Positions 25,291 to 34,165 of a stretch of 64,000 nt of DNA are shown here, in pieces. The first letter of the stretch is position 1, and each line of letters begins with the position of its first letter. This stretch comes from an uncultured Bacteroides sp. GTDB taxonomy: Bacteria > Bacteroidota > Bacteroidia > Bacteroidales > Bacteroidaceae. The stretch is from the NCBI GenBank assembly GCA_947646015.1, contig CANSEY010000022.1, positions 1 to 64,000 of the forward strand, written 5' to 3'. The position numbers and the translations under genes are program-made. The notes under the pieces were generated by a model. The model worked only from the letters and a program-made list of their open reading frames with translations, did no database searches and was not told the DNA's origin.

Positions 25291-25929
25291 TCAGATAGTA
25301 AGATCTTGTTCTTCTTTCATCTTCAACCCGATGGCGAATACCTCGCCTACAATTAGTGAAACCAGTCCCAGAATGACCAGCATCACAGAATCTATGCTTG
25401 TCTCCATAGAATATCCGGACAACGAGAAGACTGAAGACAACTCATAATCATTCATCAGGGCCGGCACTGCCTCACTAATAAAGTTCAGCAACAAGGCGAC
25501 TCCCAACCATCGCAACCGACGGACATTCTTCCAATTAAAAATATCCGATTTATTGATAGCTACAATCAGCTGAATAAAAAGCACTGTTGACGCAATGATG
25601 GCAAAAACAGCCAGAAGCCCGGAAATCACCTGGGCAACCATCATCCAGGTACTCCTGTCGACTTTTACATTCGTAACCATCTGTGTATAGGCAACGGGGA
25701 CATAAGAGCCGGTCTTTTCATTATAAACAGAATCTTTAAAGGACGAAAAATCCTTGGGCATCAGTGTGGCAATCCGAAAGTTGATAGCCTGCTCTACACT
25801 TTGATTACCGGAATGACTTATCTTCATCCCTTCGGAAAAGCCATGACCGAAATCACGCCCCATATTAAACACCGAATAACAGAATACCAGAAAAACCAGT
25901 AAACATAGTATGTTCAATCTTCTTTTCAT
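25291..25929 (-). CDS. DUF2975 membrane protein
   Basis: A 212-residue integral membrane protein. Helices are visible near residues 6-22 (ILCLLVFLVFCYSVF), about 97-120 (MMVAQVISGLLAVFAIIAST), 140-158 and 180-205. The loop after the first helix (about 25-90) is soluble and probably periplasmic. The arrangement matches DUF2975 proteins, which are paired with YozG-type HTH regulators. It lies between CPBP (35 nt) and the HTH gene (28 nt), all leftward. Function unknown; likely a sensor or partner of the regulator. Confidence 0.83.
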   Translation of the reverse strand: MKRRLNILCLLVFLVFCYSVFNMGRDFGHGFSEGMKISHSGNQSVEQAINFRIATLMPKDFSSFKDSVYNEKTGSYVPVAYTQMVTNVKVDRSTWMMVAQVISGLLAVFAIIASTVLFIQLIVAINKSDIFNWKNVRRLRWLGVALLLNFISEAVPALMNDYELSSVFSLSGYSMETSIDSVMLVILGLVSLIVGEVFAIGLKMKEEQDLTI

Positions 25930-25964
25930 ATTATGACTTATTATTCAATCTTTATCGTTTATTT

Positions 25965-26753
25965 TCATTCATCTTTCCGCCACGTTCCCGGAACCGTAAC
26001 CTGCTTTATCCGAAGAAAACAGCCTACGAACACCATAGCCGCCACTGCTATCAATAGATAATAGGGAGTCGTACCCGTCACATCCCTGATTGTATCTGCA
26101 TCGGGATAGGTCAGACTCAGCATGACAGAAATACTGTTGTTCACAATGTGTATCAGGATACAAGGAATCAGACTTCGTGTCCGATAATAAACCCATGCCA
26201 GCAAAAGGCCTCCAAAGAAGGCTGCAACTATCTGAGCCGGATTCAAATGAAATACTCCGAAAAGCAGTGCCGAAAGGAAGATGGCTTTCCGGGGAGAATA
26301 GCGTTCAAGCAATGCCTTAGTGGCACCACCACGGAACAGAAGTTCCTCAAGAATCGGCCCCAACAAAGTAATGGCCACAATACCTAACCAACCGGACTGG
26401 AGAGCGTCGAACTGCTGTTCCAGAATATCAGGTACCCAAGATAAGACGGCAGTCAACATATCCATCAGGACAGTCATCGACAAGCCTATCAGAAACGTTA
26501 TGATCAGAAATGGAAATGAAATGAATGACCAACTTGTCTTGTCTTTGGGTATATAGTGTGCTTTCCATAAATAAAAAAACATCACTGCCATGGAAAGCAG
26601 CATCGAAGGAGCCAATGTCAACTCCGAAACCCGGGTGGCATCTACGCTCCCACCATTCATACGGGCAATGATAGTAAAAGGAATACCGATCAGCCCACCG
26701 CAAATAAGCTGGATTCCCAGATAAATCAGAATTAATTTGATCGCCGTTTTCAT
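25965..26753 (-). CDS. CPBP-family intramembrane metalloprotease
   Basis: A 262-residue multi-pass membrane protein of the CAAX-protease/bacteriocin-processing (CPBP, ABI) family. The catalytic blocks are GPILEELLFRGGATKALL (EExxxR), LLFGVFHLNPAQ (FxxxH) and HIVNNSISVML (HxxxN/B). About seven membrane helices. In other bacteria family members process prenylated proteins, process or confer immunity to small peptides, or act in regulated signalling. Here a possible 42-aa membrane peptide gene lies 38 nt upstream on the same strand, and a regulator pair lies downstream. This makes a peptide-linked role conceivable but unproven. Family assignment is firm. Confidence 0.88.
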   Translation of the reverse strand: MKTAIKLILIYLGIQLICGGLIGIPFTIIARMNGGSVDATRVSELTLAPSMLLSMAVMFFYLWKAHYIPKDKTSWSFISFPFLIITFLIGLSMTVLMDMLTAVLSWVPDILEQQFDALQSGWLGIVAITLLGPILEELLFRGGATKALLERYSPRKAIFLSALLFGVFHLNPAQIVAAFFGGLLLAWVYYRTRSLIPCILIHIVNNSISVMLSLTYPDADTIRDVTGTTPYYLLIAVAAMVFVGCFLRIKQVTVPGTWRKDE

Positions 26754-26777
26754 TCAGTCTTTTGTTTTAAATATGTA

Positions 26778-26785
26778 CAAAGATA
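26778..26785 (-). promoter_or_regulatory. Possible internal -7 element before CPBP gene
   Basis: TATCTTTG on the minus strand, 25 nt before the CPBP start. No -33 partner is evident. Confidence 0.35.
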
Positions 26786-26791
26786 ACGGTT

Positions 26792-26920
26792 TTAATTGAC
26801 TACCGCTTCGGTAGAAGAGCTATTTGTATGGTGACCATGCAAAACTGAACTACATACAAACAAAGCTAACATGGAGATGGATACTACCAACATCGTAATG
26901 CTCATCAATGACTTTCTCAT
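26792..26920 (-). CDS. Possible 42-residue membrane peptide
   Basis: An ATG at 26918-26920 opens 42 codons on the minus strand. The product is Met-Arg-Lys, one long hydrophobic segment (residues about 5-28, including MLVVSISMLALFVCSSVL), then HGHHTNSSSTEAVVN. That is the shape of a signal-anchored or secreted small peptide. It is 38 nt upstream of, and co-directional with, the CPBP protease gene. The ribosome site is weak (AAGTAAG). No homologue is recognised. It may be a genuine small gene or a chance frame; the Lys/Arg-hydrophobic-polar order and operon position favour a real one. Confidence 0.45.
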   Translation of the reverse strand: MRKSLMSITMLVVSISMLALFVCSSVLHGHHTNSSSTEAVVN

Positions 26921-26960
26921 AAAACTTACTTTGAAGATTCGTTATGTTATTCAATAATAA

Positions 26961-27067
26961 TTTATCGTTTTTCGATATGCAAAGATTCATATTAATTTTC
27001 ACCTAAACAAGTAATTCGATAATTATTTATCGATAAACAATAAATATAGAATGTTTTTCGATATTTG
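26961..27067. promoter_or_regulatory. Cluster of TATCG/CGATA inverted motifs
   Basis: TATCGTTTTTCGATA (26963-26977), TCGATAATTATTTATCGA (27016-27033) and the half site TTTTTCGATATTTG (27054-27067) lie upstream of the small-peptide/CPBP/DUF2975/HTH cluster. The recurring TATCGA arms look like binding sites for a dimeric regulator. Confidence 0.45.
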
Positions 27068-27653
27068 TAGAGGATAAACGCTGATATAAAGAAGCCTCAA
27101 AGAACCAGCGTCAGGGAGAGTATATCCATTTGATAGCGTATTACACCTTTAGACGTCACTCTGACACTATTCATCCTAATCTACTGACACACACTAAAAC
27201 ACAAATCATCAAACAGGAAGAAGAAAATGCATACAAGACGCATATAACATGCAATAAGATGCAGCATCGACCGAAGATTTCCAATAAATATGCATGATAT
27301 CTTTAGAAGAGAGGTCACATACCATTAAAAGAAAGACATCATTGGGTTAAAACAAAAGCTTCATTAGTTCAAAACTTCACCTGCATGAAGCCGGAAGAGA
27401 GACAAAAGAGGACATTTGCATGCCTGCAATCATTTTTCAGCACGCATAGAATGATCAGGGAGAGAATAACGATTTGCACCTTAAAACAGAATATTCTGCA
27501 AATTAAAGAACACAGAACAGGCTCAAAACAGAACAAGAGACATGTATTATCCGCAATCAGGATGACTATCTGAAAAGCCGAATTCACAAAATAAGCTCCT
27601 ATTTAAGAGCCGGAAGATAACGGGCCGAATATAACTCACTCAGTGGCAAACAA
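27068..27653. other. Intergenic stretch without recognised gene
   Basis: About 590 bp, A-rich, between the TATCGA cluster and the ribF terminator. The short open frames on both strands (about 60-70 codons) show no protein character. I see nothing supportable here. Confidence 0.5.
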
Positions 27654-27687
27654 AAAATACAAAATGTCAATTGACATTTTGTATTTT
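27654..27687 (-). terminator. Perfect palindromic terminator overlapping the ribF stop
   Basis: AAAATACAAAATGTCAA and its exact reverse complement form a 34-bp palindrome. The ribF stop codon (27667-27669) lies inside the stem, so termination structure and last codons overlap. Confidence 0.75.
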
Positions 27688-28608
27688 CCCCAAAAGCGCT
27701 TCCACATCGGCTGCATCCTGATGAAGCTGCGCTATCAATCCTTCAATCCCATCGAACTTCAGCTCCGGACGGAGATATTTTACAAAAGAGAGCCGGATAA
27801 ATTTATCGTAAATATCGGAATGAAAATGGAGGATATTCACTTCTATCGAACGTTCGGGACCATTCCCTATCGTGGGACGAGTACCGATATTGAGCATACC
27901 ATTATAAGTATGCCCGTCGAACGTGACATGAACTGCATAGACACCATCGGCAGGAACCAACTTATCAGGATCGTCTACACTGAGATTGGCCGTAGGGAAT
28001 CCGATTTTCCTTCCTACCTGATAACCGCTCACCACCGTACCATCCAGAAAATAGTCGTAACCCAGACAACGTGCAGCCCGATCTACTTCGCCCTGATGCA
28101 ACATCTTACGAATGACAGAAGAGCTTATATGGAGATCATCACACACACAGGCACGAGCACGAATCACCTCTATTCCCATTTCAGAGCCATAACGGCAATA
28201 ATCCTCAAAGCCTTCACTACGATTGTGTCCGAAGCGGTGGTCATATCCGATGACAAGTGTCTGCACCCGATAACGGTCTCTCAGGATATCGGACATAAAT
28301 TCATGGGCAGTCAGATGTGATACTTCACGTGTAAAATCAAGCATAAAGCAATAATCCACGCCCGTTTCTTCAAGCAGCGCCAGTTTCTCTTCCGAAGTGG
28401 TCAATAACTCCGGACGATAGTCTGCATTCATCACCTTACGAGGATGAATGGGAAAAGTAATCAGTGCAGAACGCAATCCACGAGCCGCAGCCAACTCTCT
28501 GACTTGTTCTATCAGAAAGCGATGCCCCATATGTACTCCATCGAAGAAACCGATGGTGGCAACACATGGTTCGGGTAGAACTCCCGGTATATTACGGATT
28601 ATCTGCAT
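27667..28608 (-). CDS. ribF: Bifunctional riboflavin kinase/FAD synthetase
   Basis: A 313-residue enzyme that makes FMN from riboflavin and FAD from FMN. The start is set at MQIIRNIPGVLPEPC (ATG 28606-28608); the frame continues 18 codons upstream but without family similarity. The N-terminal FAD-synthetase domain has ATIGFFDGVHMGHRFLIEQV, LVIGYDHRFGHNRSEG and a SSSVIRKML segment. The C-terminal kinase domain has GRKIGFPTANLSVDDPDKLV, GVYAVHV and NIGTRPTIGNGPERSIEVNI. Length and order are standard. It begins 20 nt after the HAD gene. Assignment firm. Confidence 0.94.
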   Translation of the reverse strand: MQIIRNIPGVLPEPCVATIGFFDGVHMGHRFLIEQVRELAAARGLRSALITFPIHPRKVMNADYRPELLTTSEEKLALLEETGVDYCFMLDFTREVSHLTAHEFMSDILRDRYRVQTLVIGYDHRFGHNRSEGFEDYCRYGSEMGIEVIRARACVCDDLHISSSVIRKMLHQGEVDRAARCLGYDYFLDGTVVSGYQVGRKIGFPTANLSVDDPDKLVPADGVYAVHVTFDGHTYNGMLNIGTRPTIGNGPERSIEVNILHFHSDIYDKFIRLSFVKYLRPELKFDGIEGLIAQLHQDAADVEALLGKIQNVN

Positions 28609-28627
28609 GCTGTTTCTCCTATTTATT

Positions 28628-29251
28628 TTAATTCTCGGCAAAAAGCGGCCTCCAGTCTTCACCGGGTTTCACTGTATAGGTAGAGATGCCCAATGCCTGG
28701 GCGCCCTGGCAGTTGGCTTCGGAGTCATCTATGAAAAAAGTTTCGCGCGGATCGAGGTTTGCATCATCAAGCACTCCCCGGAAAATCTCTTCAGCGGGCT
28801 TTACCATTTTCATTTCATACGAGAGGTACATCTTTTCAAAATAGTCTTCTACACGGAAACCCCGATACGGAAACGCATGCTCACATGCCCACTTCCAATG
28901 TATCTCGTTGGTATTGCTCAGCAGATAGACCACATATTTCTCGCGGAGTTTCAATAACATATCAAGCTTAAAACGTGGAATATCCACCAAGAAACTATTC
29001 CAAGCAGCATCAATTTGCTCATCCGTCACCTCCTGAGTTATCTGCCCGCGGATACTATCACGAAACTGGGCTGACGAGATCAACCCTTTCTCATGTTGCA
29101 TAAAGATTCCCTGCTGAGAATACATGCCTAACAATTCGTCCACCTTCTCTAATCCCAACTTCCGGAAGTTTTCTATACAACGCTGACGGTCGAGATTAAT
29201 CAATACACCACCAAAATCAAAAATAAGGTTTTTAATTCCTTTTCTTTTCAT
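28628..29251 (-). CDS. HAD-superfamily phosphatase (YihX-like)
   Basis: A 207-residue cytoplasmic haloacid-dehalogenase-type hydrolase. Motif I is LIFDFGGVLINLD, with the nucleophile Asp followed by Phe-Gly-Gly as in the YihX/epoxide-hydrolase-N-like subgroup. Motif II is VYLLSNTNEIHW, motif III a lysine in KMVKPAEEIF, and motif IV FFIDDSEANCQGA. The alpha-helical cap follows motif I (ENFRKLGLEKVDELLGMYSQ). Homologues dephosphorylate sugar phosphates such as glucose-1-phosphate; the substrate here is not known. It lies between the Ca2+-ATPase and ribF, all leftward, and may be co-transcribed with ribF (20 nt). Confidence 0.88.
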   Translation of the reverse strand: MKRKGIKNLIFDFGGVLINLDRQRCIENFRKLGLEKVDELLGMYSQQGIFMQHEKGLISSAQFRDSIRGQITQEVTDEQIDAAWNSFLVDIPRFKLDMLLKLREKYVVYLLSNTNEIHWKWACEHAFPYRGFRVEDYFEKMYLSYEMKMVKPAEEIFRGVLDDANLDPRETFFIDDSEANCQGAQALGISTYTVKPGEDWRPLFAEN

Positions 29252-29368
29252 CTCTATTCTGTTTTTGAAAGCTTATACACGACAGAGCACGCAAAGGAAA
29301 CGGAGTTTTTATATCCTGTTCATAAAAGACACTTTCTTTGCGTCCACTGTGATAAATAGCTTTCATTT

Positions 29369-32053
29369 TCATTTCTGAGTTAAACGTTTGACCAAGCGAA
29401 TCAATTCTCCAATCCACAAGACGAGAGAAGAAGAACCGATGATGATAAGCCATGTTTGCCAGTCGAGCGGTTCTGTACGGAATACAGCTCCACCGAACTG
29501 CACTATAAGAAACTGCCCACCCAGGATGGCCAGTACAATCAATTCCATTCCGTACGACTTCGTAAGACCCTTGAATGCTGAATCGGTAGTGCCAAACACA
29601 CGGGCGTTGAACAGATTCCAAAACTGAAGCATTACAAAGAAGGTGAAAAAAATGGTCAACCGCTGTACCGTCATTCCACCGTCGGCATTTGTAAAGTAGT
29701 ATATCATCGCCATCAGTACTACCAGAAAGAGTGTACCGACACCGAATATATTATGTTGCATCGCTTTACTAATAATAAAATCAGTACTGCGACGCGGTTT
29801 ATCGTTCATAACACTCTCACTTGGCGGAATAGAAGCCAAAGCTAAAGCGGCAAATGTATCCATGATGAGATTTACCCATAACATTTGGGTCACAGTCAAC
29901 GGTAGTTCTGTTCCCACAATAGAACCGAGCAATACGATGAGAAGTGCCACAAAGTTAATGGTCAGCTGAAATACGATGAAACGCTGGATATTCTTATAAA
30001 GTGACCGCCCCCACATCACAGCAGTCCCGATACTATTGAAAGAGTCGTCCAGCAAAGTGATGTCACTGGCCTCTTTGGCAACTGAAGTTCCGGTACCCAT
30101 CGAAAGCCCTACCTGTGCATGATTGAGCGCCGGCGCATCGTTCGTTCCGTCTCCGGTCACAGCCACAACGGCTCCTTTCTGCTGCAGCAATTGTACCAGA
30201 CGCTGTTTGTCGGTAGGACGGGCACGCGACATAATTTTCAGGTCCATCACTCTATCCAATGCTTCTTCATCACTCAATTCGGCAAAAGCAACTCCGGTAA
30301 TGCGATTGCGTTCCGTATCTTCCGGTTTCCACAGCCCGATCTGACGCGCAATCTCAGTTGCGGTGCCCGGAGTATCCCCGGTCACAATCTTGATACCGAT
30401 ACCTGCCGACTGGCATTTAGCTACTGCCGCAGGCACATCGGGACGTATAGGATCGGAAATAGCAACGACTCCAAGGAAATTAAGGTTATTTTCTGAAACA
30501 AGTGCCACACAGTCATCCGGTTCGTTATCTTCCACCAAACGGAATGCAAAACCAAGTGTACGCATAGCCATATTCTGATAACCCAGTAATTGTGCTTCGA
30601 CAGTCGAACGATATTCCACACTATCCACACGACGGCCATCGAGAATCACCTCCTTACATTTGCCAAGCACGATTTCGGGCGCACCTTTTATATATAATAC
30701 CTTTTTGCCTATCAACGGCGACTTCACCAAAGTAGCCATAAACTTACGTTCAGTCGAGAACGTCAATTGGTCGAGCACCCGTGCTCCTTCTCTGAGTTCA
30801 AGATAGTTACGTTTCTGGCTATTCAGCCACAGCAGCAAGGCAACTTCCGTAGGATTACCTACTCCTTTCGGCTTCTCACCCTCTCCCGTTTCTTCAAGAA
30901 AAGCAGTGGAGTTAGCACTAATCCCTTCCGCAATCAGTCTGCTGATATCGTCATCTGCCAGTTTCCCACCATCTTTCAAACCATAGAAATTGGGCTCGTG
31001 CACCTGCATCAGATTTTGTGTCAACGTACCGGTCTTGTCTGTACAAATCACGGTAATCGCCCCCATTGTTTCGCAAGCGTGCATCTTACGTACCAAATTG
31101 TTAGTAGCAAGCATACGGCGCATATTCAGTGCCAGGCTGAGTGTCACACTCATAGGCAATCCCTCGGGAACGGCAACCACGATCAGGGTAACCGCCATCA
31201 TGAAATATTTCAATGTACGCTCCAACACCGGCAACCAGTCATGCCAACCGTTCAGAGCCCCAAAATCGAAATACAGTACAACGTCTTTTATAAAGAAAAT
31301 AAGGAAAGCAAGTCCGGCTACGGTAAAACCGATCTTACCGATCAGGTTGGCCAATTTGGTCAGCTGGATATTCAATGGTGTAGGCTCCGTAGTTTGTTCC
31401 GTACTCTGACGTGCCACTTTCCCAATCTCCGTAGCATCTCCCACACGAAGTACCTTCATCGATCCATGACCATCGACCACAGTTGTACCGCGCATCACCA
31501 GATTGGAAGCATACGTAGCTTCTTCATCAAAATCGGCTTCGATTATTGTTTTATTAATCACCGGTTCCCCGGTCAGGTTCGATTCGTTCACCTGCAAAGA
31601 AATAGCTTCTATCAGTTCGCCATCTGCGGGAATCTCTTCACCGGTCTCCAATACCACAATGTCACCTACTACCACATCTTTACGCGGAATCTCCTGAATA
31701 CGCCCGTTACGAATCACCTTTACTAAAGTCTCTTCAGTAACGGCATTCAGTAAATCGAATTTCTTATTGGCATCGTATTCGAAATAGAAACCGATACCGG
31801 TTGCCAACAGGATAGCGGCTATAATACCGATCGTTTCGGCATACTCATTCTCGATAACGGAAATGATAAGAGAGAATACAGCTGCAATAAGCAGCACACG
31901 TACAACAGGATCTTCAAATTTTTCCAAATAAAGCTTCAGGAGCGAAGGACGCTTAGGAGGCGTTAGTAGGTTGGCACCATATTTCTCCCGGCTTTGGAGA
32001 ACTTCTTGATCAGTCAGGCCCAAATGAAAATAATCGTCGTTCTTTGCAGTCAT
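29369..32053 (-). CDS. Calcium-translocating P-type ATPase (PMCA-type)
   Basis: An 894-residue P2-type cation pump. The N-terminal cation-ATPase segment (QEVLQSREKYGANLLTPPKR) is followed by the actuator domain (SNLTGEPVINKTI). Helix 4 carries the ion-binding motif VPEGLPMSVTLSLALNM. The phosphorylation site is ICTDKTGTLTQNLMQV. The hinge is VTGDGTNDAPALNHAQVGLS. The C-terminal six-helix bundle includes LWVNLIMDTFAALALAS. These features match PMCA/SERCA-type calcium exporters, although Mn2+ transport cannot be excluded. A minus-strand TACTTTTG at 32083-32090 may be the promoter. Length is normal. Family assignment is firm. Confidence 0.92.
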   Translation of the reverse strand: MTAKNDDYFHLGLTDQEVLQSREKYGANLLTPPKRPSLLKLYLEKFEDPVVRVLLIAAVFSLIISVIENEYAETIGIIAAILLATGIGFYFEYDANKKFDLLNAVTEETLVKVIRNGRIQEIPRKDVVVGDIVVLETGEEIPADGELIEAISLQVNESNLTGEPVINKTIIEADFDEEATYASNLVMRGTTVVDGHGSMKVLRVGDATEIGKVARQSTEQTTEPTPLNIQLTKLANLIGKIGFTVAGLAFLIFFIKDVVLYFDFGALNGWHDWLPVLERTLKYFMMAVTLIVVAVPEGLPMSVTLSLALNMRRMLATNNLVRKMHACETMGAITVICTDKTGTLTQNLMQVHEPNFYGLKDGGKLADDDISRLIAEGISANSTAFLEETGEGEKPKGVGNPTEVALLLWLNSQKRNYLELREGARVLDQLTFSTERKFMATLVKSPLIGKKVLYIKGAPEIVLGKCKEVILDGRRVDSVEYRSTVEAQLLGYQNMAMRTLGFAFRLVEDNEPDDCVALVSENNLNFLGVVAISDPIRPDVPAAVAKCQSAGIGIKIVTGDTPGTATEIARQIGLWKPEDTERNRITGVAFAELSDEEALDRVMDLKIMSRARPTDKQRLVQLLQQKGAVVAVTGDGTNDAPALNHAQVGLSMGTGTSVAKEASDITLLDDSFNSIGTAVMWGRSLYKNIQRFIVFQLTINFVALLIVLLGSIVGTELPLTVTQMLWVNLIMDTFAALALASIPPSESVMNDKPRRSTDFIISKAMQHNIFGVGTLFLVVLMAMIYYFTNADGGMTVQRLTIFFTFFVMLQFWNLFNARVFGTTDSAFKGLTKSYGMELIVLAILGGQFLIVQFGGAVFRTEPLDWQTWLIIIGSSSLVLWIGELIRLVKRLTQK

Positions 32054-32082
32054 GCAGATACATACATTAAATTAGAAGTTGC

Positions 32083-32090
32083 AAAAGTAC
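32083..32090 (-). promoter_or_regulatory. Probable -7 element of the Ca2+-ATPase gene
   Basis: TACTTTTG on the minus strand, 30 nt upstream of the start codon. No clear -33 element. Confidence 0.4.
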
Positions 32091-32116
32091 AACATAAATC
32101 CGGTATAAGATGTTTC

Positions 32117-33790
32117 TTAAATCTTTTTTAAGGATTCCAGTTTTCCCAACAGTACTTTTGACGAAATGGGCTTCGTCAGGAAATCGGTAAAGCCGCTATG
32201 CATGATTTTCTGGCGGTCTTCTTCATACGCAAAAGCAGTAAGAGCAATGATAGGCACTGTAGCCGACATCTGCCGGATAGCCTCCGTAGCCTCGTAGCCA
32301 TTCACCTCGGGCATACGGATATCCATCAAGATAATGTCCGGTTGGAATTTCAGGAAAAGAGAAATGGCCTCTTCACCATTGTGAGCCCAATGTAATTCGT
32401 AACGTGAAGCAAGGATAGCTTCGCAAAGACGATAATTGTCTTCCATATCTTCGGCCACCAGTATGCTCAGTTTTTTATCACTTCCCGCATCGATAACCGG
32501 AACCCGTACTGCAGAAGGCAATTCTTCCTGCTCTTTCTCAATGATGACTTTGGGTTTAATATCGGAATGTTCGGGCAATGTAAACCAAAAGGTACTTCCT
32601 TTGCCTACCTCAGATTCGGCTCCGATTTCCCCACCCAGCTTATTTACAATCGTCTTACAGATAGAGAGTCCGAGTCCGTTACCGTTTTTATCACTTTGCA
32701 AACGCACAAAACGATCGAAAACACCCTCCAATTTATCCGCCGAAATACCCGAACCGGTATCGCTAACATAAAACCGAAGTCCATTCTCGGAAGACTGATA
32801 TCCGATACGGATACTGCCCTCTGTGGTAAATTTGATTGCATTAGATACAAAATTGGACACAACCTGAGCAATTCGGTTACGATCCGTATGAACCATACAC
32901 GAGGGCAACCCGGGTTCTGTTATAATCTGTACAGGCGAGTTAGAGCCTATCTTCATACGGAACAATTGTTCCAAATCATTCAGTAACAAGTTGATATCGA
33001 CATCAGAATAAACAAACTCCAATGTACCGGCCTCAATCTTCGACAAATCAAGAATATCATTAACCAGCTGTAATAGCAATTCGCTGTTCGTATGGAGTAT
33101 CTCCAGGTATTTTTGCTTTTCTTCTTCTGTATTGGCCGCTGCCAGCAGTTCGGAAAAGCCGACGATGGCATTCAGTGGCGTACGGATTTCATGACTCATA
33201 TTGGCTAGAAAAGCGGACTTGGAACGATCTGCATTTTCCGCTTTTTCCTTCGCTTCAGCCAACGCCTCTTCCGTTTGTTTAATCGAAGTAATGTCATGCA
33301 CCGTCAGCACCATACGCTCTTCACTATCCAGAGTCATAAATACTCCCGAGATCATTACGTCGCACTTTACAAATTCATGCTCGTCTATGGCAATATTCAG
33401 TGATGATTGCAAATCAGTAAATTCTTTCTTCTGGCGGAAAGCGTTTCCTATTGCTCCCCTCACCGGACATTCCTGGCAAAAAGCATGGGTTCCGCATCCC
33501 CCTTTGGCAGACAAGGCATTCCGGCATTGCAACAGATCACCTACACGCTTCTCCTTACCGTCCGGACTGAGATGAGTCAAATCATAATAATTAGTTTTCA
33601 GGACTTTGAAATCAGAATCGATTACCAAAACATACGCATGAATATGTGTCAGAATCGCATCAAACAGACAATTTACATTCTCCAGTTTCCGGTCCGATGC
33701 AGATTGCATTAACTTACCTTGTCTCTTTTCCCACAGAATAGCTCCTAAAAAAGCCACACATACCAGTGATAATACAATCTGCCACATCAT
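32117..33790 (-). CDS. Hybrid sensor histidine kinase/response regulator
   Basis: A 557-residue membrane-anchored hybrid kinase. One N-terminal helix (residues about 3-20) is followed by a PAS-like domain (about 40-170) holding four cysteines, C89, C99, C105 and C108 (QCRNALSAKGGCGTHAFCQE). The kinase core has the H-box AFLANMSHEIRTPLNAIVGF with phospho-acceptor H200, and ATP-binding boxes DTGSGIS and NGNGLGLSICKTIVNKLGG. A C-terminal receiver (from about 441) has the acceptor D490 in DIILMDIRMPEVNG and the conserved FLTKPI. It has no output domain, so it probably signals through a phosphotransfer partner elsewhere. The spaced cysteines may bind metal or sense redox state, as an inference. 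Confidence 0.92.
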   Translation of the reverse strand: MMWQIVLSLVCVAFLGAILWEKRQGKLMQSASDRKLENVNCLFDAILTHIHAYVLVIDSDFKVLKTNYYDLTHLSPDGKEKRVGDLLQCRNALSAKGGCGTHAFCQECPVRGAIGNAFRQKKEFTDLQSSLNIAIDEHEFVKCDVMISGVFMTLDSEERMVLTVHDITSIKQTEEALAEAKEKAENADRSKSAFLANMSHEIRTPLNAIVGFSELLAAANTEEEKQKYLEILHTNSELLLQLVNDILDLSKIEAGTLEFVYSDVDINLLLNDLEQLFRMKIGSNSPVQIITEPGLPSCMVHTDRNRIAQVVSNFVSNAIKFTTEGSIRIGYQSSENGLRFYVSDTGSGISADKLEGVFDRFVRLQSDKNGNGLGLSICKTIVNKLGGEIGAESEVGKGSTFWFTLPEHSDIKPKVIIEKEQEELPSAVRVPVIDAGSDKKLSILVAEDMEDNYRLCEAILASRYELHWAHNGEEAISLFLKFQPDIILMDIRMPEVNGYEATEAIRQMSATVPIIALTAFAYEEDRQKIMHSGFTDFLTKPISSKVLLGKLESLKKI

Positions 33791-33892
33791 AGTTTATAAT
33801 TCCTTGATTAATGTTTTGTTGCTACAGACAAAGGTAGTGCTTTATTAATGAAAAAAGAAAAAATAAATGAACAATACGTCCGATACTTTTGT

Positions 33893-33900
33893 TATATTTG
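33893..33900 (+). promoter_or_regulatory. Probable -7 element of the rubredoxin gene
   Basis: TATATTTG, 25 nt before the rubredoxin ATG. A second candidate, TACTTTTG, lies at 33884-33891. No clear -33. Confidence 0.45.
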
Positions 33901-33925
33901 CATAAACTTAAAAAAAAGAGACGAC

Positions 33926-34087
33926 ATGAAGTACATTTGCACCGTTTGTGATTTCATTTACGATCCGGAGATAGGTGATCCGGAAGGCGGAATCGAACCC
34001 GGAACACAGTTTGAAGATATTCCTGATGATTGGGTATGCCCTCTGTGTGGAGTTGGAAAAGAAGATTTCGAACCGTATAATGACTAA
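33926..34087 (+). CDS. Rubredoxin
   Basis: A 53-residue one-iron electron carrier. Start set at [15 protein letters not shown] (ATG 33926), which gives the canonical rubredoxin length. A longer frame from 33848 lacks family similarity and overlaps the promoter boxes. Two CxxC knuckles, YICTVCDF and WVCPLCGVG, bind iron. The body [20 protein letters not shown] is characteristic. In anaerobes rubredoxin passes electrons to rubrerythrin or other peroxide- and superoxide-reducing enzymes; none is encoded nearby. It is monocistronic, with its own promoter and terminator. Assignment firm. Confidence 0.95.
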   Translation: MKYICTVCDFIYDPEIGDPEGGIEPGTQFEDIPDDWVCPLCGVGKEDFEPYND

Positions 34088-34097
34088 ACGATTCATT

Positions 34098-34165
34098 AAC
34101 GATGAACGATAAGCGATGAGCACTCTCAATTACACGCTTTATCGTTCATCGTTCATCACTTTTTT
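34098..34165 (+). terminator. Terminator of rubredoxin gene
   Basis: AACGATGAACGATAAGCG pairs with CGCTTTATCGTTCATCGTT (one bulged base) and is followed by CATCACTTTTTT. The T-run overlaps the stop codon of the convergent Na/Pi gene. Confidence 0.8.
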
